In this document: positions 51,840 to 61,150 of the stretch, piece by piece | Position numbering within the stretch: position 1 is the stretch's first letter | How the letters are laid out: each line of letters starts with the position of its first letter | Source of the DNA: Streptomyces sp. NBC_01481 | GTDB lineage: Bacteria > Actinomycetota > Actinomycetes > Streptomycetales > Streptomycetaceae | DNA: 64,000 nt | Assembly (NCBI RefSeq): GCF_026339995.1 | Contig: NZ_JAPEPT010000004.1 | Span: forward strand, 620,001-684,000 | Direction of reading: 5' to 3' | Notes under the pieces: model-generated | What the model was told of the DNA's origin: nothing | The model's database searches: none | The model's input: the letters and a program-made list of their open reading frames with translations, nothing else | Position numbers and translations under genes: made by a program

Positions 51840-52200
51840 GGCATCTCATGACGGTCCGTCGGGTGTTCGGCGGGCCGTTTCGGCTGTTCAGGCTGAGTGT
51901 GGGCATGCTTGGGAGCCGGCTGACCACCGCGGCCACCGAACAGATCCTCGGGCCTCGTCCCTCTGGCGACAATGCCACCAGCACGACGCGGGCCAGGTGC
52001 GTTGTGAACAGGCGGCGTGCTTCGGCCAGCGTGACCGCGGTGAGCCCGGCCTCGTCGGTGGTGGGCCCGGCGGCGTTCATCACGGTGGCCGGCACGGTGA
52101 GGAAGGCGTGGGCGAGCATGGCCATGGTTGTCCACCGGTGCCGGGAGTTCCAGCACAGGTACCAGGCCAGCTCGTCGGGTCGTGTCGTTACGGCGCACGA
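51840..52200 (-). pseudogene. IS701-like transposase relic
   Basis: The reverse frame reads TTRPDELAWYLCWNSRHRWT, then TMAMLAHAFLTV and LTAVTLAEARRLFT, like the C-terminal end of IS701-type transposases (the part after WYRWITLSMLALAF). The DDE core before it is missing. There is no start, and the end runs into unrelated sequence. Confidence 0.55.
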
Positions 52201-52663
52201 GCAGGGTGTGGCCAGCCGTCCGCGCAGGAGACCCCGCCCGGGAGTTGCCGGTCGCGCGACCAGCCGGCCCGCCTCCGCACGCCGTCAACACCGCCAGCCT
52301 CATCCCCCGCTTCGCCCTCTTCAACTTCAACTCCGCTAATTTGCAGATCACTTGGCATGGCAACTCAACGACATCGCAGATCGGAACACCCACCAGCGTC
52401 CGAGCCTGGAGTCAGTTCGGCTTCGCAGATGGTGCTGCGCAGCAGTCCGCATGACGACGGGAAACTGGAGCGCTGGCCAACTATCCATCGAGATGGCCAT
52501 GCATCGGGTTCTGACCGCACATCCGTAAGGCCCAAGCCTGGCGCCAACCCCGGTGCCTTCGGCGACAGCGTCCCGAGCTGCTCAGCTGATTGCGCGGTGG
52601 CCGGCCGGCCTGGACGCGGGCCGCCTTTCTGGCGTAGTCGTCACGGAAGAGCGGTCAGAACCC
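52201..52663. other. Gene-free stretch
   Basis: No supportable gene. It contains an AT-rich patch near 52330-52380. Confidence 0.35.
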
Positions 52664-53635
52664 CTATGGGCGCTCGGGGAAGGCGCCTGTGACTGCGAGT
52701 TTCACCATGGCAGAGCTATCCACGACCGTGTCCTCCGTGCCGATCTTGCCGTCGATTTTCCCGCCGGCGAGATAGAGAGTGCGCTCACCGAGGTACTGGT
52801 GCGTCTTCGGGTCGAGGAGCAGCTCGACGCGGAGGTTGAGCGATGCTGTGTGCTTGGAGTCCGGCTCGTAGACGGCCAGGGCCGTTCGGCCCGCCGCGTC
52901 CTTCACCGGCTTGTTGTCGATCAGCACTCCGGGGATGGTGCCGAGTGCGCGGAACAGGGAGGTTCGCACCCGTGCCGGAATGAGGTCGACCGAGGAGAAA
53001 GTCTCCACGATGCGCCGGTAGTTGGCGTTGTTCGTCGATTCCTGCAGGTCGTCCTCGATCGGGATCACATCGCGCAGGGCGGTGAGCAGGCTGGCCGGGT
53101 CGTCGGGCAGCTTCGCGACCTTGCTCCGCATCTCCTTGGGTGCACCCCAGCCACCGTCCGCCGCCCTTTCGTAGCCGTCGGCTTCCAGGCGGCGTGCTTC
53201 GTTGCCGCCGAATCTCCGCCATTCCTCGTAGTAGTCGGATCTGGCGTAGTTCCCTGTGTATTCCTTCCCTGTGGTCCGGTCCTTTATCGTGATCGGGTTG
53301 AGGTCGTTGACGAAGTTCAGCGGTGCCTTGTACACCGCGACCTTGCGGTAGATCCACTCAGTGTCGCGGGGCGTGGTGATGGCCGCGTAGTTGATGGGCG
53401 GCGGCGGAGGCTTGACCGCATCCTGCGGACCCGCGTTCGGTGTCGGCACGACCGTCAGCAGCCCGGCGGCGACGACAGCTGCTGCCGCGCTCACCACCGC
53501 CAGTCTCCAGCCTCCGCGCCTGCGACGGGGCTGGGCGATCTCGTCGAGCAGTCTCTGGCGTACCGGGGTGAGCCGCGCGTGGCCTGGAGCCTGCACATCG
53601 GCACCGATCTCCCGGAGAATCTGCATGTCATCCAT
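52664..53635 (-). CDS. CU044_5270-type membrane protein (candidate anti-sigma factor)
   Basis: 323 aa. A cytosolic segment of about 40 residues (MDDMQILREIGADVQAPG, then RQRLLDEIAQPRRRRGG) precedes one transmembrane helix (WRLAVVSAAAAVVAAGLL). The remainder (about 250 residues) is extracellular, ending in beta-strands. This layout is the common CU044_5270 family, usually paired with an ECF sigma factor. Its ATG overlaps the sigma stop by 8 bp, so the pair is coupled. It could bind and hold the sigma factor, which is inference. Confidence 0.82.
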   Translation of the reverse strand: MDDMQILREIGADVQAPGHARLTPVRQRLLDEIAQPRRRRGGWRLAVVSAAAAVVAAGLLTVVPTPNAGPQDAVKPPPPPINYAAITTPRDTEWIYRKVAVYKAPLNFVNDLNPITIKDRTTGKEYTGNYARSDYYEEWRRFGGNEARRLEADGYERAADGGWGAPKEMRSKVAKLPDDPASLLTALRDVIPIEDDLQESTNNANYRRIVETFSSVDLIPARVRTSLFRALGTIPGVLIDNKPVKDAAGRTALAVYEPDSKHTASLNLRVELLLDPKTHQYLGERTLYLAGGKIDGKIGTEDTVVDSSAMVKLAVTGAFPERP

Positions 53636-54248
53636 GACTGGTCGCCTCCTGCGCGTGGCTCAGATCGTTGCGAGCGGGGTCGGGCAGCGCGGCGGCGCCG
53701 GCCGCGGCGCGGAGCTTCTTACGCGCGCGGTTGAGCCGTGAACGGACCGTTCCGACGGGGATGGACAGGGCTTCGGCCACTTCCGGGTACGTCAGGTCCG
53801 CCCACGCCACGAGCAGGAGTACATGCCGGTCCCTGGCCGGCAGCGCGGCGAGGGCGCCTGCGAACAGCCGATGTGTGGACTCGGCCGTGACGCGGCTGTC
53901 GGCGCGGTCCGTCCACGGCTCTGCATTGGCCAGGAGATCGCTGCGGGCCATGGCTCTGAGCCGGCGCACCTCGCTGCGGCGCTGCTCGCCGATGCGATTG
54001 GCCGCGATGCCGTACAGCCACGGCAGCGCGCTCGGCTGTGCCAGGTCGTAGCCCGCCCGTTTTCGGAAGGCGATGAGGAAGGTCTCAGCTGTGATGTCGT
54101 CGGCACTCGTGTCACCGAGCCGGCGGGCGGCGTACCGGTGGATGTCCGCGGCATGGCGCCGGAAAAGTTCGCCGAAGATGTCAGGACGCTCCAGGGACTC
54201 TGCTATGACCGAGGCGTCCTCGGTGAGTCTTTCGGGCGGGCTGTTCAC
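53628..54248 (-). CDS. ECF-family RNA polymerase sigma factor
   Basis: 206 aa. Region 2 is seen as ELFRRHAADIHRYAARRLGD and TAETFLIAFRKRAGY, with ALPWLYGIAANRI as the 2.4 region. Region 4 has LPARDRHVLLLVAWADLTYP and AEALSIPVGTVRSRLNRARK, the helix-turn-helix for the -35 box. It directs transcription of an unknown regulon. Coupled to the membrane protein that follows. There is no sign of a regulon promoter nearby in the window. Confidence 0.92.
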   Translation of the reverse strand: MNSPPERLTEDASVIAESLERPDIFGELFRRHAADIHRYAARRLGDTSADDITAETFLIAFRKRAGYDLAQPSALPWLYGIAANRIGEQRRSEVRRLRAMARSDLLANAEPWTDRADSRVTAESTHRLFAGALAALPARDRHVLLLVAWADLTYPEVAEALSIPVGTVRSRLNRARKKLRAAAGAAALPDPARNDLSHAQEATSHG

Positions 54249-54499
54249 GCGGTCTCCGTATCTGCCGGCGGTCGACTACACCCCTATTCGCCGAACTCAT
54301 CGAAAGGGTTCACGCCAGGGATGGGATGTCGGCGCCGCCCGATCGGGGAAGGGTGTCAAGGGGACTCCCCACGACCGGCCCCGGCACCGCCTCGTCGTGG
54401 AGCAGCCAGCATGCCCTGGCTGCGCCGCCTCCCGTGACCAGCTCGAAGAGGGCAGGGGCGTGCGGGGCCGAGAGTCCTTGGTGATCGCAGCGGCTAGCG

Positions 54500-54610
54500 C
54501 TGCCGTGTACCCGTCGGCTACCCGCGTGGTACTCGGCCTGGGCAGGGACGTTCAGCCGCTGCGCGTAGGCGCGGTCCATCGCATCCCGTGCCCGAAGCAT
54601 GCAGCGGACG
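54500..54610 (-). pseudogene. AraC-type DNA-binding domain fragment
   Basis: LRARDAMDRAYAQRLNVPA is the first helix region of an AraC/XylS DNA-binding domain. The sequence after it loses the pattern within 15 codons and has no second helix-turn-helix. A short relic. Confidence 0.45.
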
Positions 54611-54648
54611 GTCCGCCGTCAAGCCCTGCTTCCCCCGCCGACATCCGA

Positions 54649-54879
54649 GTGGAGACGCCCGAGGGCGATCTGGGACTGCGCAAGCTGCCGGAAGGCGGAG
54701 TTCGGTTGTACGTCGCCGATCGTTCGCCTGTAGTGCTGGTCTGGTACACCGAGCCCGACTGGGATACGGAGAGCGGGCGGGGTATCTTCCTGATCGCGTT
54801 TGTGGCGGACCTGTGGGACGTCACGCCCAGGAACGGCGGCAAGCAGGTGTGGGCGCAGTTCACTGCCGTGAACTCTTGA
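54649..54879 (+). CDS. Small conserved-looking protein, possibly the C-terminal part of a larger one
   Basis: 76 aa if it starts at the GTG 54649; the frame is open much further upstream, but without coding character. The text VETPEGDLGLRKLPEGGVRL, then VVLVWYTEPDWDTESGRG, FVADLWDVTPRNGG is compact and folded-looking. No family recognised. It may be a truncated gene. Confidence 0.45.
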   Translation: METPEGDLGLRKLPEGGVRLYVADRSPVVLVWYTEPDWDTESGRGIFLIAFVADLWDVTPRNGGKQVWAQFTAVNS

Positions 54880-54934
54880 CCCGTCCGGTGATCCCGGGCT
54901 TAGGGTGGCCGCCCCGAGCAGGAGCACCCTACCC

Positions 54935-56062
54935 ATGACCAGCCTGTACGTGCGGGAGATCCCGCGCGAGGAACATCTGGCCCACCTGCGGCTGTCTCCC
55001 GACGTGAGCCATCTCCAGATCCCCGAGTGGGGCGGCGTGAAGCCCGACTGGCTGCCGGAGAGCATCGGTTGGTTCGAGGGCGAGACGATGGTTGCGGCGG
55101 CGCTCGTCCTGTACCGGCCGCTGCCCGGGACGCGGCGCTTCCTCGCGTATCTTCCCGACGGCCCCGCGATCGACTGGCGGACCCCTCGTCTGGAGCGATG
55201 GCTGGACCCGCTCGTCGCCCATCTGGAGCGGATCGGGGCGTTCTCGGTGCGGATCGGGCCGCCCCTGGTCGTACGTCACTGGGACGCGGCCACCGTGGCG
55301 GAGGGCATCGCCGCCCCCGACGTACGTCATCTGCACGATCTGCCTGCGGCCGACATCGACGGATTCGCGCTCGACGCCGCAGAGCGGCTGCGGCGGCTCG
55401 GGTGGCGGCCGTGCAAGGAGGACGACGGCAGCGGTTTCGGCCTCGGTCAGCCGCGCTACGGCTGCCGTATCCCGTTGGCGGGGCGCTCGGTGGACGACCT
55501 TCGCGGCGCCCTCGCACCGCATTGGGAACAGTCCTTGCGCACGGCCGAGACGGCAGGCGTCCGTGTCTCGTGGGGCTCGGCCTCCGATCTGCCCGAGTTC
55601 TACCGCCTGTACACCGCGACCGCTGCCCACGACGGCTTCAAGGCCCGCCCGTTGGACTACTTCCGGCGCATGTGGCAGGCCCTGAACGCCGAGGACGACG
55701 ACCGGCTCCGCCTCTACCTCGCCCAGTACGACGGTGAGGTGCTCTCCGCGGCCCTCATGATCAACGTCGGCTCCCGAGCCTGGCACTCGTACGCCGCATC
55801 CGGCCGCCGGGGGCGCCAACTGCGGCCCAGCAGCGCGCTGTTGTGGCGCATGCTGTGTGACGCGCGGGCGGCGGGCGCCGAGACGTACGACCTGCGCTCC
55901 ATCACCCCCGCCCTCACCGAGGACCGCCTGCTCGGCCGGCTCCGCTTCAAGACGGGGACCGGCGGGCGGGCCGTGGAGTACCTGGGGGAGTGGGAACTGC
56001 CGGTGGGCAGCCAGGGCAAGGTGTTGCAGCGGGCGTTGGGGGTCTACCTCGGGCGCAGGTGA
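54935..56062 (+). CDS. FemABX-type peptidyltransferase-like protein
   Basis: 375 aa from the ATG at 54935 with AGGAGCA upstream. It has the two-domain GNAT-like FemAB fold: SHLQIPEWGGVKPDWLPESI near the N-terminus, GCRIPLAGRS in the middle and RPLDYFRRMWQAL, YDGEVLSAALMINVGSRAWH, YDLRSI in the C-terminal half. FemABX enzymes add amino acids from aminoacyl-tRNA to peptidoglycan precursors or to other substrates. Here no cell-wall neighbours exist, so the substrate may be another amino-group acceptor. Family is clear. Confidence 0.88.
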   Translation: MTSLYVREIPREEHLAHLRLSPDVSHLQIPEWGGVKPDWLPESIGWFEGETMVAAALVLYRPLPGTRRFLAYLPDGPAIDWRTPRLERWLDPLVAHLERIGAFSVRIGPPLVVRHWDAATVAEGIAAPDVRHLHDLPAADIDGFALDAAERLRRLGWRPCKEDDGSGFGLGQPRYGCRIPLAGRSVDDLRGALAPHWEQSLRTAETAGVRVSWGSASDLPEFYRLYTATAAHDGFKARPLDYFRRMWQALNAEDDDRLRLYLAQYDGEVLSAALMINVGSRAWHSYAASGRRGRQLRPSSALLWRMLCDARAAGAETYDLRSITPALTEDRLLGRLRFKTGTGGRAVEYLGEWELPVGSQGKVLQRALGVYLGRR

Positions 56063-56276
56063 CCCTGACCGCAGTCGTCGTCGACACCGATCCGTTCACG
56101 GACATGGTGATGAGCCCTCCGTATCGAAGGTCGGCTCAGCGTGGCCCGCGCTGCTGGCCTGCGCGTTGCTCCTGCCACGGTGTCCGGATCCTTGAGCTGA
56201 GCGACAAGCCTCGGTTCACGGATCAGCAACCAACGTCTCTCTGCCTCTTGGTCCCGGGCCGGTCCAGAATGCTGCC

Positions 56277-56792
56277 ATGGCCGATGAGGAATGCAACGAG
56301 GCAGAAGCACGCTCATTCCTGTCGTGCGCAGCCGAGGTGGCTCGGCTGCTGGACCTCGGGAACGCGGCCGGCGTGCCGGAGGACCGGCGTGCGCGGCACC
56401 TGGCCCATGTGGTGCGCAAGCCACTGCTCGAACGCGCCGGCCTGCCTGAGGAGTTCTTTGCCCCGTTGATGGCCGCTTCCGTCTACGACCCGGACCCCAG
56501 CTTCTGCCGCTGGTTCATCGAGCCGGCGCTCTACGCATTCGGACGCCGGCGGGTCATGACAGCACTGCTCGACTATCTGCGGACGGGCACGGACGCGGAG
56601 CGAGCAGGCGCCATGCGGGCCTGGTACTGCGCCCACTTGCCGCTGCACGCGGACCGGTCCCCGGCCTACGCACCCGGTGGGAGTCACGATCCCGCCCTGG
56701 ACGAGTCCCACGACGTGGTGGACGAGTGGCTGGAGGCTTCCGGCGGACAGTTGCGTGGTTGCGCCGCCTCACTGAACCGCGACGAAGCCTGA
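56277..56792 (+). CDS. Hypothetical protein, cytosolic
   Basis: 171 aa, mostly helical: EEFFAPLMAASVYDPDPSFC, then RWFIEPALYAFGRRRVMTAL, and RTGTDAERAGAMRAWYCAHL. This looks like a common actinobacterial hypothetical of HEAT-like nature. The last 30 residues are less typical and could mark a rearranged C-terminus. No function assigned. Confidence 0.6.
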   Translation: MADEECNEAEARSFLSCAAEVARLLDLGNAAGVPEDRRARHLAHVVRKPLLERAGLPEEFFAPLMAASVYDPDPSFCRWFIEPALYAFGRRRVMTALLDYLRTGTDAERAGAMRAWYCAHLPLHADRSPAYAPGGSHDPALDESHDVVDEWLEASGGQLRGCAASLNRDEA

Positions 56793-57164
56793 GGCCGCTG
56801 CCGGGGCGGGCTCCCGTTGCCACGGCGCTTTCGCTTGCCCCCTTGGAAGTTACGGGGCAGCCCTTTGAGCCGCTTCTTTCGGATCAAGCCGGTAGAGCGG
56901 CGGCATCTGGTGCCGCGCGTCGCAAGGCGGGCGCCCGATCACTGGACGTCGTCTGACGCTCTGGCAATGCAGCAAGGTGCGGTGCCAGGCAGCGCGTACC
57001 GGGCATGATCCAGAAGACACGGCCCAGGCAGCCCCCCGGTCAGTGGCCCGGGCGGCTGACCAGGTGCGGGCCATCCAGGCGAGGCGCCGGGCCCGTACGG
57101 CATGGTGCCCAGGGCCGCGGCGCGCCGCGGCGGATGCTGATGGCTCCCCGTGCAGGAGAGGCCC
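56793..57164. other. Intergenic stretch with a solo IS-end-like sequence
   Basis: No gene. The sequence GCCGCTTCTTTCGGATCAAG at 56869-56888 closely resembles the left inverted repeat of the IS5-type element at 50716, a possible relic end. Confidence 0.4.
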
Positions 57165-57752
57165 GTGAGTGATTCCAGCCCCCGAGTGATCCCGAGGCCG
57201 GCATCTGTTGCAGCAGGCGATGACGTTCCCGCTCCCGGGGTCATCGGCATCGGACTCGCCGCGGTGCTGACGTTCGCGTTCGCCCAGGGCTCGTGGCAGT
57301 GGTTCGCCACGTTCATCGGGGTAACGCTCCTTGCGGTGATGGTCGCCTTCCAGCGACGGTCGCAGTGGACGCCGGACATCCGCTCGGCGTACATGCGCGG
57401 CCTGGTCGCGTACGCGCTGGTCGTGGGCTTGTGCGTGGCGATCGCACTTGCACCCCTGCTGCAGCGCCGGGCCTGGCTGTTCCCGATGCCGGGCACGCGC
57501 AGCGAGTGCGGGCTGATGGGCAGGTACGAGGCCCTCCAGGTGAAGTCCGCGCTGGGGAACCTGGCCGGCAGTGACGGTGCTGCCCTGGCGTTCGCGCAGG
57601 AAGTCCAGGCCCGCAAGGCCGTTGCCGAGTGCCTGGCGGTCACGACGACTCTGTGGCTGCCCCTGTACGGGCTGGGGGCGGCGGTGCTGGTGGGGGCGGC
57701 TGCGTATTTCCGCGACCGGGCTCGAGCCCAGGCCGACGCCGTCGGCTATTGA
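57165..57752 (+). CDS. Membrane protein of unknown function
   Basis: 195 aa from a GTG with GGAGAG 5 nt upstream. About four transmembrane helices: IGIGLAAVLTFAFAQGS, FIGVTLLAVMVAFQ, GLVAYALVVGLCVAIALAPL, and LPLYGLGAAVLVGAAAYFRD at the end. A loop near residues 110-130 has one Cys (SECGLMGRYE) and another follows in VAECLAVTT. No named family recognised. Confidence 0.72.
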   Translation: MSDSSPRVIPRPASVAAGDDVPAPGVIGIGLAAVLTFAFAQGSWQWFATFIGVTLLAVMVAFQRRSQWTPDIRSAYMRGLVAYALVVGLCVAIALAPLLQRRAWLFPMPGTRSECGLMGRYEALQVKSALGNLAGSDGAALAFAQEVQARKAVAECLAVTTTLWLPLYGLGAAVLVGAAAYFRDRARAQADAVGY

Positions 57753-57849
57753 GGTTTCGGTCTGGGGTGACGTCATGGTTTGGGCCGGGACGAGTCTGGT
57801 CTAGGCGATGAAGCCGTCCAGCAAGCCGGGCCGGGTACTGCATGCGTTT

Positions 57850-58191
57850 CAGGCGGGTGCGGGCCAGTGCGGCCAGTTCGTCGATGCGGCACTGGGCCGG
57901 GTTGCCCAGACGCCTGCGATCTCGCACGAGCCTTCGTCGATCTCGTCCGTCACCGGCGTGGATACCTGCTGCTGGAGTGGATTCGTCAGGCCGAACAGGA
58001 CGGCCCGAAACCGATGCGGGGTTTCGCCGGTTCCTCCGCCAGGACTCGACACTGACACCGTCGGCCTCACCCTCCCGTGGAGTTCCGGCGTCGTCGAAGG
58101 CCACGTGAACCGAGTGAAGACGCTCAAGCGAGCCATGTACGGGCGGACCTCGTTCGAACTCCTCCGCACCTGGATCCTCACCCAGCCATGA
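57850..58191 (+). pseudogene. ISL3-family transposase relic, C-terminal part
   Basis: The C-terminal end GLTLPWSSGVVEGHVNRVKT, then LKRAMYGRTSFELLRTWIL is the ISL3 signature. Upstream in a second frame lies ARAFVDLVRHRRGYLLLEWI, then RQAEQDGPKPMRGFA, the preceding part. At least two frameshifts. No start. Confidence 0.7.
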
Positions 58192-58223
58192 GACATCGAG
58201 AGCTGGGCATACAGTCGGGGCTC

Positions 58224-58418
58224 ATGAAGTCGCCACAGCCCACGGATCCGCAAGCCGAGGCCGCACAAGGCCGTATCGCTCTCTGGCTCGACCCGGAGGA
58301 CTTGCGCCGACTGGCGCAGCACTGCTGTTGCGCCGACGACGCAACCGACGAAGACAAGGACCGCTGCGGACGACTCCGCTTCCGGGCTAACGCAGCCTTG
58401 CACAAGCACTCGGCATGA
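58224..58418 (+). CDS. Small conserved hypothetical protein
   Basis: 64 aa from the ATG at 58224. QAEAAQGRIALWLDPEDLRR, LAQHCCCADD and RLRFRANAALHKHSA are as in a small Streptomyces family of unknown function with two or three adjacent Cys. No domain named. The frame also opens earlier at 58077 within the ISL3 relic, which is not part of the gene. Confidence 0.55.
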   Translation: MKSPQPTDPQAEAAQGRIALWLDPEDLRRLAQHCCCADDATDEDKDRCGRLRFRANAALHKHSA

Positions 58419-59019
58419 GCCGACAGGGAGACGCGTCCGTCACGGAACTGCGGCCCGAGCCAAAATTCGAGCTCGGCGGCACGCTGGGGCGCTGATCGAG
58501 AAGGGATGATTGAGCTCCTCCACGACCACGCCACCAGATCCCTGCATGTCCTGATCTGTCAGCACCCTGCCCTCGTAGACGACGCGGCTGACGAAGGTGA
58601 GGGGATTGCCGAAGTTCACGGTCCACAGGTACATGGCCCGGTCACGCGGTCACCGTGGGGGTGGCAGTTCTTCGAAAAGTCGTGCCGTCCACGACATAGA
58701 CCGGTGTCCTTGCGCGGCCGGCGAGATCGCCAGCAGCGGCGTGGAACGGGTGTCGCTGACCGGGCGCCGCAACGTGAGGTTCGAGCGCCTGTAAGTGGCC
58801 ACCAGCAACACTCGGTCAGCTAGAGACCGACGCCACGGACCGCCACGCTGGACATCACCGCCACGACGGCGCACCAGCGCCACCAGCTCTCGAACTGCGG
58901 CTCACTCAATCCGGAGAACGGCTCGATCTACTTCGGATCATCCGCTGAGATCACGCCGCCCAGGCCCGCCTAGCGCCCCAACAGGCCCACCAGTTGGAGG
59001 ACTCCCTTAGGATCGAGCC
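58419..59019. other. Unassigned stretch, 0.6 kb
   Basis: A minus-strand frame YLWTVNFGNPLTFVSRVVYE (58440-58634) is protein-like, with VLTDQDMQGSGGVVVEELNH following. It lacks a ribosome site and I cannot name a family. The rest shows nothing. Confidence 0.35.
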
Positions 59020-59241
59020 GTGATCAAGTCTACGAAGGCTGCGGGATTGTTGGACGCGGCCGTGGACTGGTGGGGGCTTGCAGTCTCTGTGTTCCTCCTG
59101 GCAGGAGCCATCAGCGACTACCGCGACGGTGGGTCCCTGGCCTGGCCCATCGCTGGGGCAGTACTGGTCCTCGTCAGTGTCTGGCTGCTCCATCGCCGGG
59201 TGATCCGCCGAGACAGGAAGCCCACTTGTCCACGGCCGTAG
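59020..59241 (+). CDS. Small two-helix membrane protein
   Basis: 73 aa from a GTG. Helices WGLAVSVFLLAGAI and PIAGAVLVLVSVWLL flank a short loop, and the end is basic (HRRVIRRDRK). No known family. Upstream AGGATCG could serve as ribosome site. Confidence 0.5.
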   Translation: MIKSTKAAGLLDAAVDWWGLAVSVFLLAGAISDYRDGGSLAWPIAGAVLVLVSVWLLHRRVIRRDRKPTCPRP

Positions 59242-59536
59242 GGACACCAGGCAGCGACCCAGTGCCCTCGTTCTCGTGTGCCGCCACGCGGCCGACTTCA
59301 TTCGGCAGCGTTCGGAGTCGTCCACTGCGGTGCAGCGAGCCCGGCCGACCGTCGAAGAGCACGCAGGTGCCCAGGCATACGGTCCCCTGTACCGCCGCCT
59401 CCGAGGCACCAACAGACTTGGACAGCGTGCACTATCAAAACCCCAGGCCAGCAGCCCGGGCTGCTTTATTGCCGACCGGAGAAACGCCCCGGTCAGCTCA
59501 TGTCGTTGCCGCCTGGCGCCACGGTATGTTGGGCCC

Positions 59537-59740
59537 ATGCCCGGACACCCGCCTATGTGTCCCGCGTGCGACCAGCCGATGACTGCTGGCGGCTTCGCCC
59601 TCGCCCGGAGGGACGAGGATGGCGCGCGAGCCTGCCGCATGCTGTGGCGGTGCCCCGGTCGGCATGTCTGGTGGAAGTGGGCGGACCGTCCGGGCGACCC
59701 ACCGGAGCTCTGCCCGCACCCACAGCTCTTCCGATCCTGA
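59537..59740 (+). CDS. Small zinc-ribbon protein
   Basis: 67 aa from the ATG at 59537. The first Cys pair is CPACDQPM and the second is in RCPGRHVWWKW, which with a nearby His and the final CPHP could hold one zinc. It looks like a Streptomyces hypothetical that may bind nucleic acid. No function assigned. Confidence 0.55.
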   Translation: MPGHPPMCPACDQPMTAGGFALARRDEDGARACRMLWRCPGRHVWWKWADRPGDPPELCPHPQLFRS

Positions 59741-59861
59741 CATCTTCGACTGCCTCAGCGACGGCACAGCCACATCCCTGAGCGGCCCAGCATGACAGTC
59801 GGAAGCCCGCGCCTGCGTGAAGTAGAGGGGCAGCGATCGAACTCCAAATGCGGGTGTCACA

Positions 59862-60083
59862 CGACGCTTGGACGGTGCCTCAAATCCGGGTGCGGGTGAG
59901 GTGGACGGCAACGAGTTCGGTGGAGGTGAGGCCTTGCTTTACGCGTATGGCCGGGATGCCGACGCTCTGTTCAGGGTCATGAAAGCCGCCCTGCGCGCAC
60001 TGCCCTTCCACCCGGCCCACGTCATTCTCCGGCGCGGGGACGCAGGGGATCCCGAAGCCGCCGAGTCTCGCGTGGAGTTGTGA
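59862..60083 (+). pseudogene. Fragment of a small conserved hypothetical (immunity-like)
   Basis: GEVDGNEFGGGEALLYAYGR, then DADALFRVMKAALRALPF and FHPAHVILRRGDAGDPEA form the C-terminal two-thirds of a small actinobacterial hypothetical, sometimes near toxin-immunity genes. The usual start of about 30 residues is missing. Confidence 0.5.
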
Positions 60084-60329
60084 GGACCCCGTGCCAGATT
60101 GCGTGGGCAGCCTCGGTCGACGCTGAGCGCGGCCAGGTCCACGGCGCAACGGCCGTGCCCCGCGCTGAGGTCTTGAACATGGAATTCCCCGTGATCGTCG
60201 AGTCAGCCGATTCGACGTAAACCCCGTTGGCCCATGGAGGGTGGGCGGGGCCAGGCAGGATCCAGACGAGAGTGCCTAGCCGGCTTGCTGGGTGGCATGC
60301 CATGATCACGCCCAAAGGGGGGACGAGCC

Positions 60330-60626
60330 GTGGGTGTCTACAGCGACCTGTTGATCGGCTTGACGGCGCTGCTGATCGCAATCTGTGGAGTGGCTGCACT
60401 CGGTTGGGGCTGGCTGCCGTCCTGGCGGCGTCGGCGCATCGTCCGCCCGCGCCTGTTCGGCTGGGCGCAGCTGACGAATGCTGCCGCGCTTGTCGTCCAC
60501 CTGGTCGGTGGCTTGCTGATCCAGGACCCTTACGTTCGCTCCACCGTCACCATGTCCGGCGCGTGGGTACTGGTGCTCGGCTGTCTATTGAACGTGCAGG
60601 CAGAGCGCCCGGCGCGAAACCGCTAG
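60330..60626 (+). CDS. Small membrane protein
   Basis: 98 aa from a GTG with AAAGGGGGGACG upstream. Three hydrophobic segments: LIGLTALLIAICGVAALGWG, AQLTNAAALVVHLVGGLLI and VTMSGAWVLVLGCLLNVQ. A basic loop (WRRRRIVRPRLF) follows the first. No family named. Confidence 0.65.
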   Translation: MGVYSDLLIGLTALLIAICGVAALGWGWLPSWRRRRIVRPRLFGWAQLTNAAALVVHLVGGLLIQDPYVRSTVTMSGAWVLVLGCLLNVQAERPARNR

Positions 60627-60763
60627 AGCCACACGACATCCCGGGCCGTCATCCAGCCTGGGCGCCGCCGCCGGGCCGTCAGAGAGCATCCCCAGCGTCG
60701 AGGCCCAGGTCCTGAATCGCTGACCGCGGACGGTAGATCGCGGCTGGCGCCTGCGCCGGGTCC

Positions 60764-61150
60764 CTACTTGCTGTGCACGATCTGGATCAGGTTGCCGCAG
60801 GTGTCGTCCAGAACCGCAGTGGTGACCGGGCCCATCTCCAGCGGTTCCTGGGTGAAGTGCACCCCGAGCTTGCGCAGCCGGGTGAACTCCGCTTGTACGT
60901 CGTCCACGGCGAAGGAGGTGGCCGGGATGCCGTCCTGGACCAGCGCCGTCTTGTACGGCTCCACCGCGGGATGGCCGGAGGGCTCAAGCAGCAGTTCGGT
61001 CCCGTCGGGATCTTCCGGCGAGACCACGGTCAGCCACCGGTCCTCGCCCAGCGGGACGTCGCGCTTCTCCACGAAGCCCAGCACGTCGGTATAGAAGCGC
61101 AGGGCCTTGTCCTGGTCATCGACGAACACGCTGGACAGGTGGATCTTCAT
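60764..61150 (-). CDS. VOC-superfamily (glyoxalase-like) protein
   Basis: 128 aa from the ATG at 61150, which overlaps the ArsR stop as ATGA. The beta-alpha-beta-beta-beta modules are MKIHLSSVFVDDQDKALRFY, then DVLGFVEKRDVPLGEDRWL, and GTELLLEPSGHPAVEP, followed by the second half ending TAVLDDTCGNLIQI. Possible metal ligands are His and Glu at the module ends. Such proteins bind metals and small substrates, often for detoxification. It is coupled with an ArsR repressor, which may sense the same compound. Confidence 0.85.
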   Translation of the reverse strand: MKIHLSSVFVDDQDKALRFYTDVLGFVEKRDVPLGEDRWLTVVSPEDPDGTELLLEPSGHPAVEPYKTALVQDGIPATSFAVDDVQAEFTRLRKLGVHFTQEPLEMGPVTTAVLDDTCGNLIQIVHSK

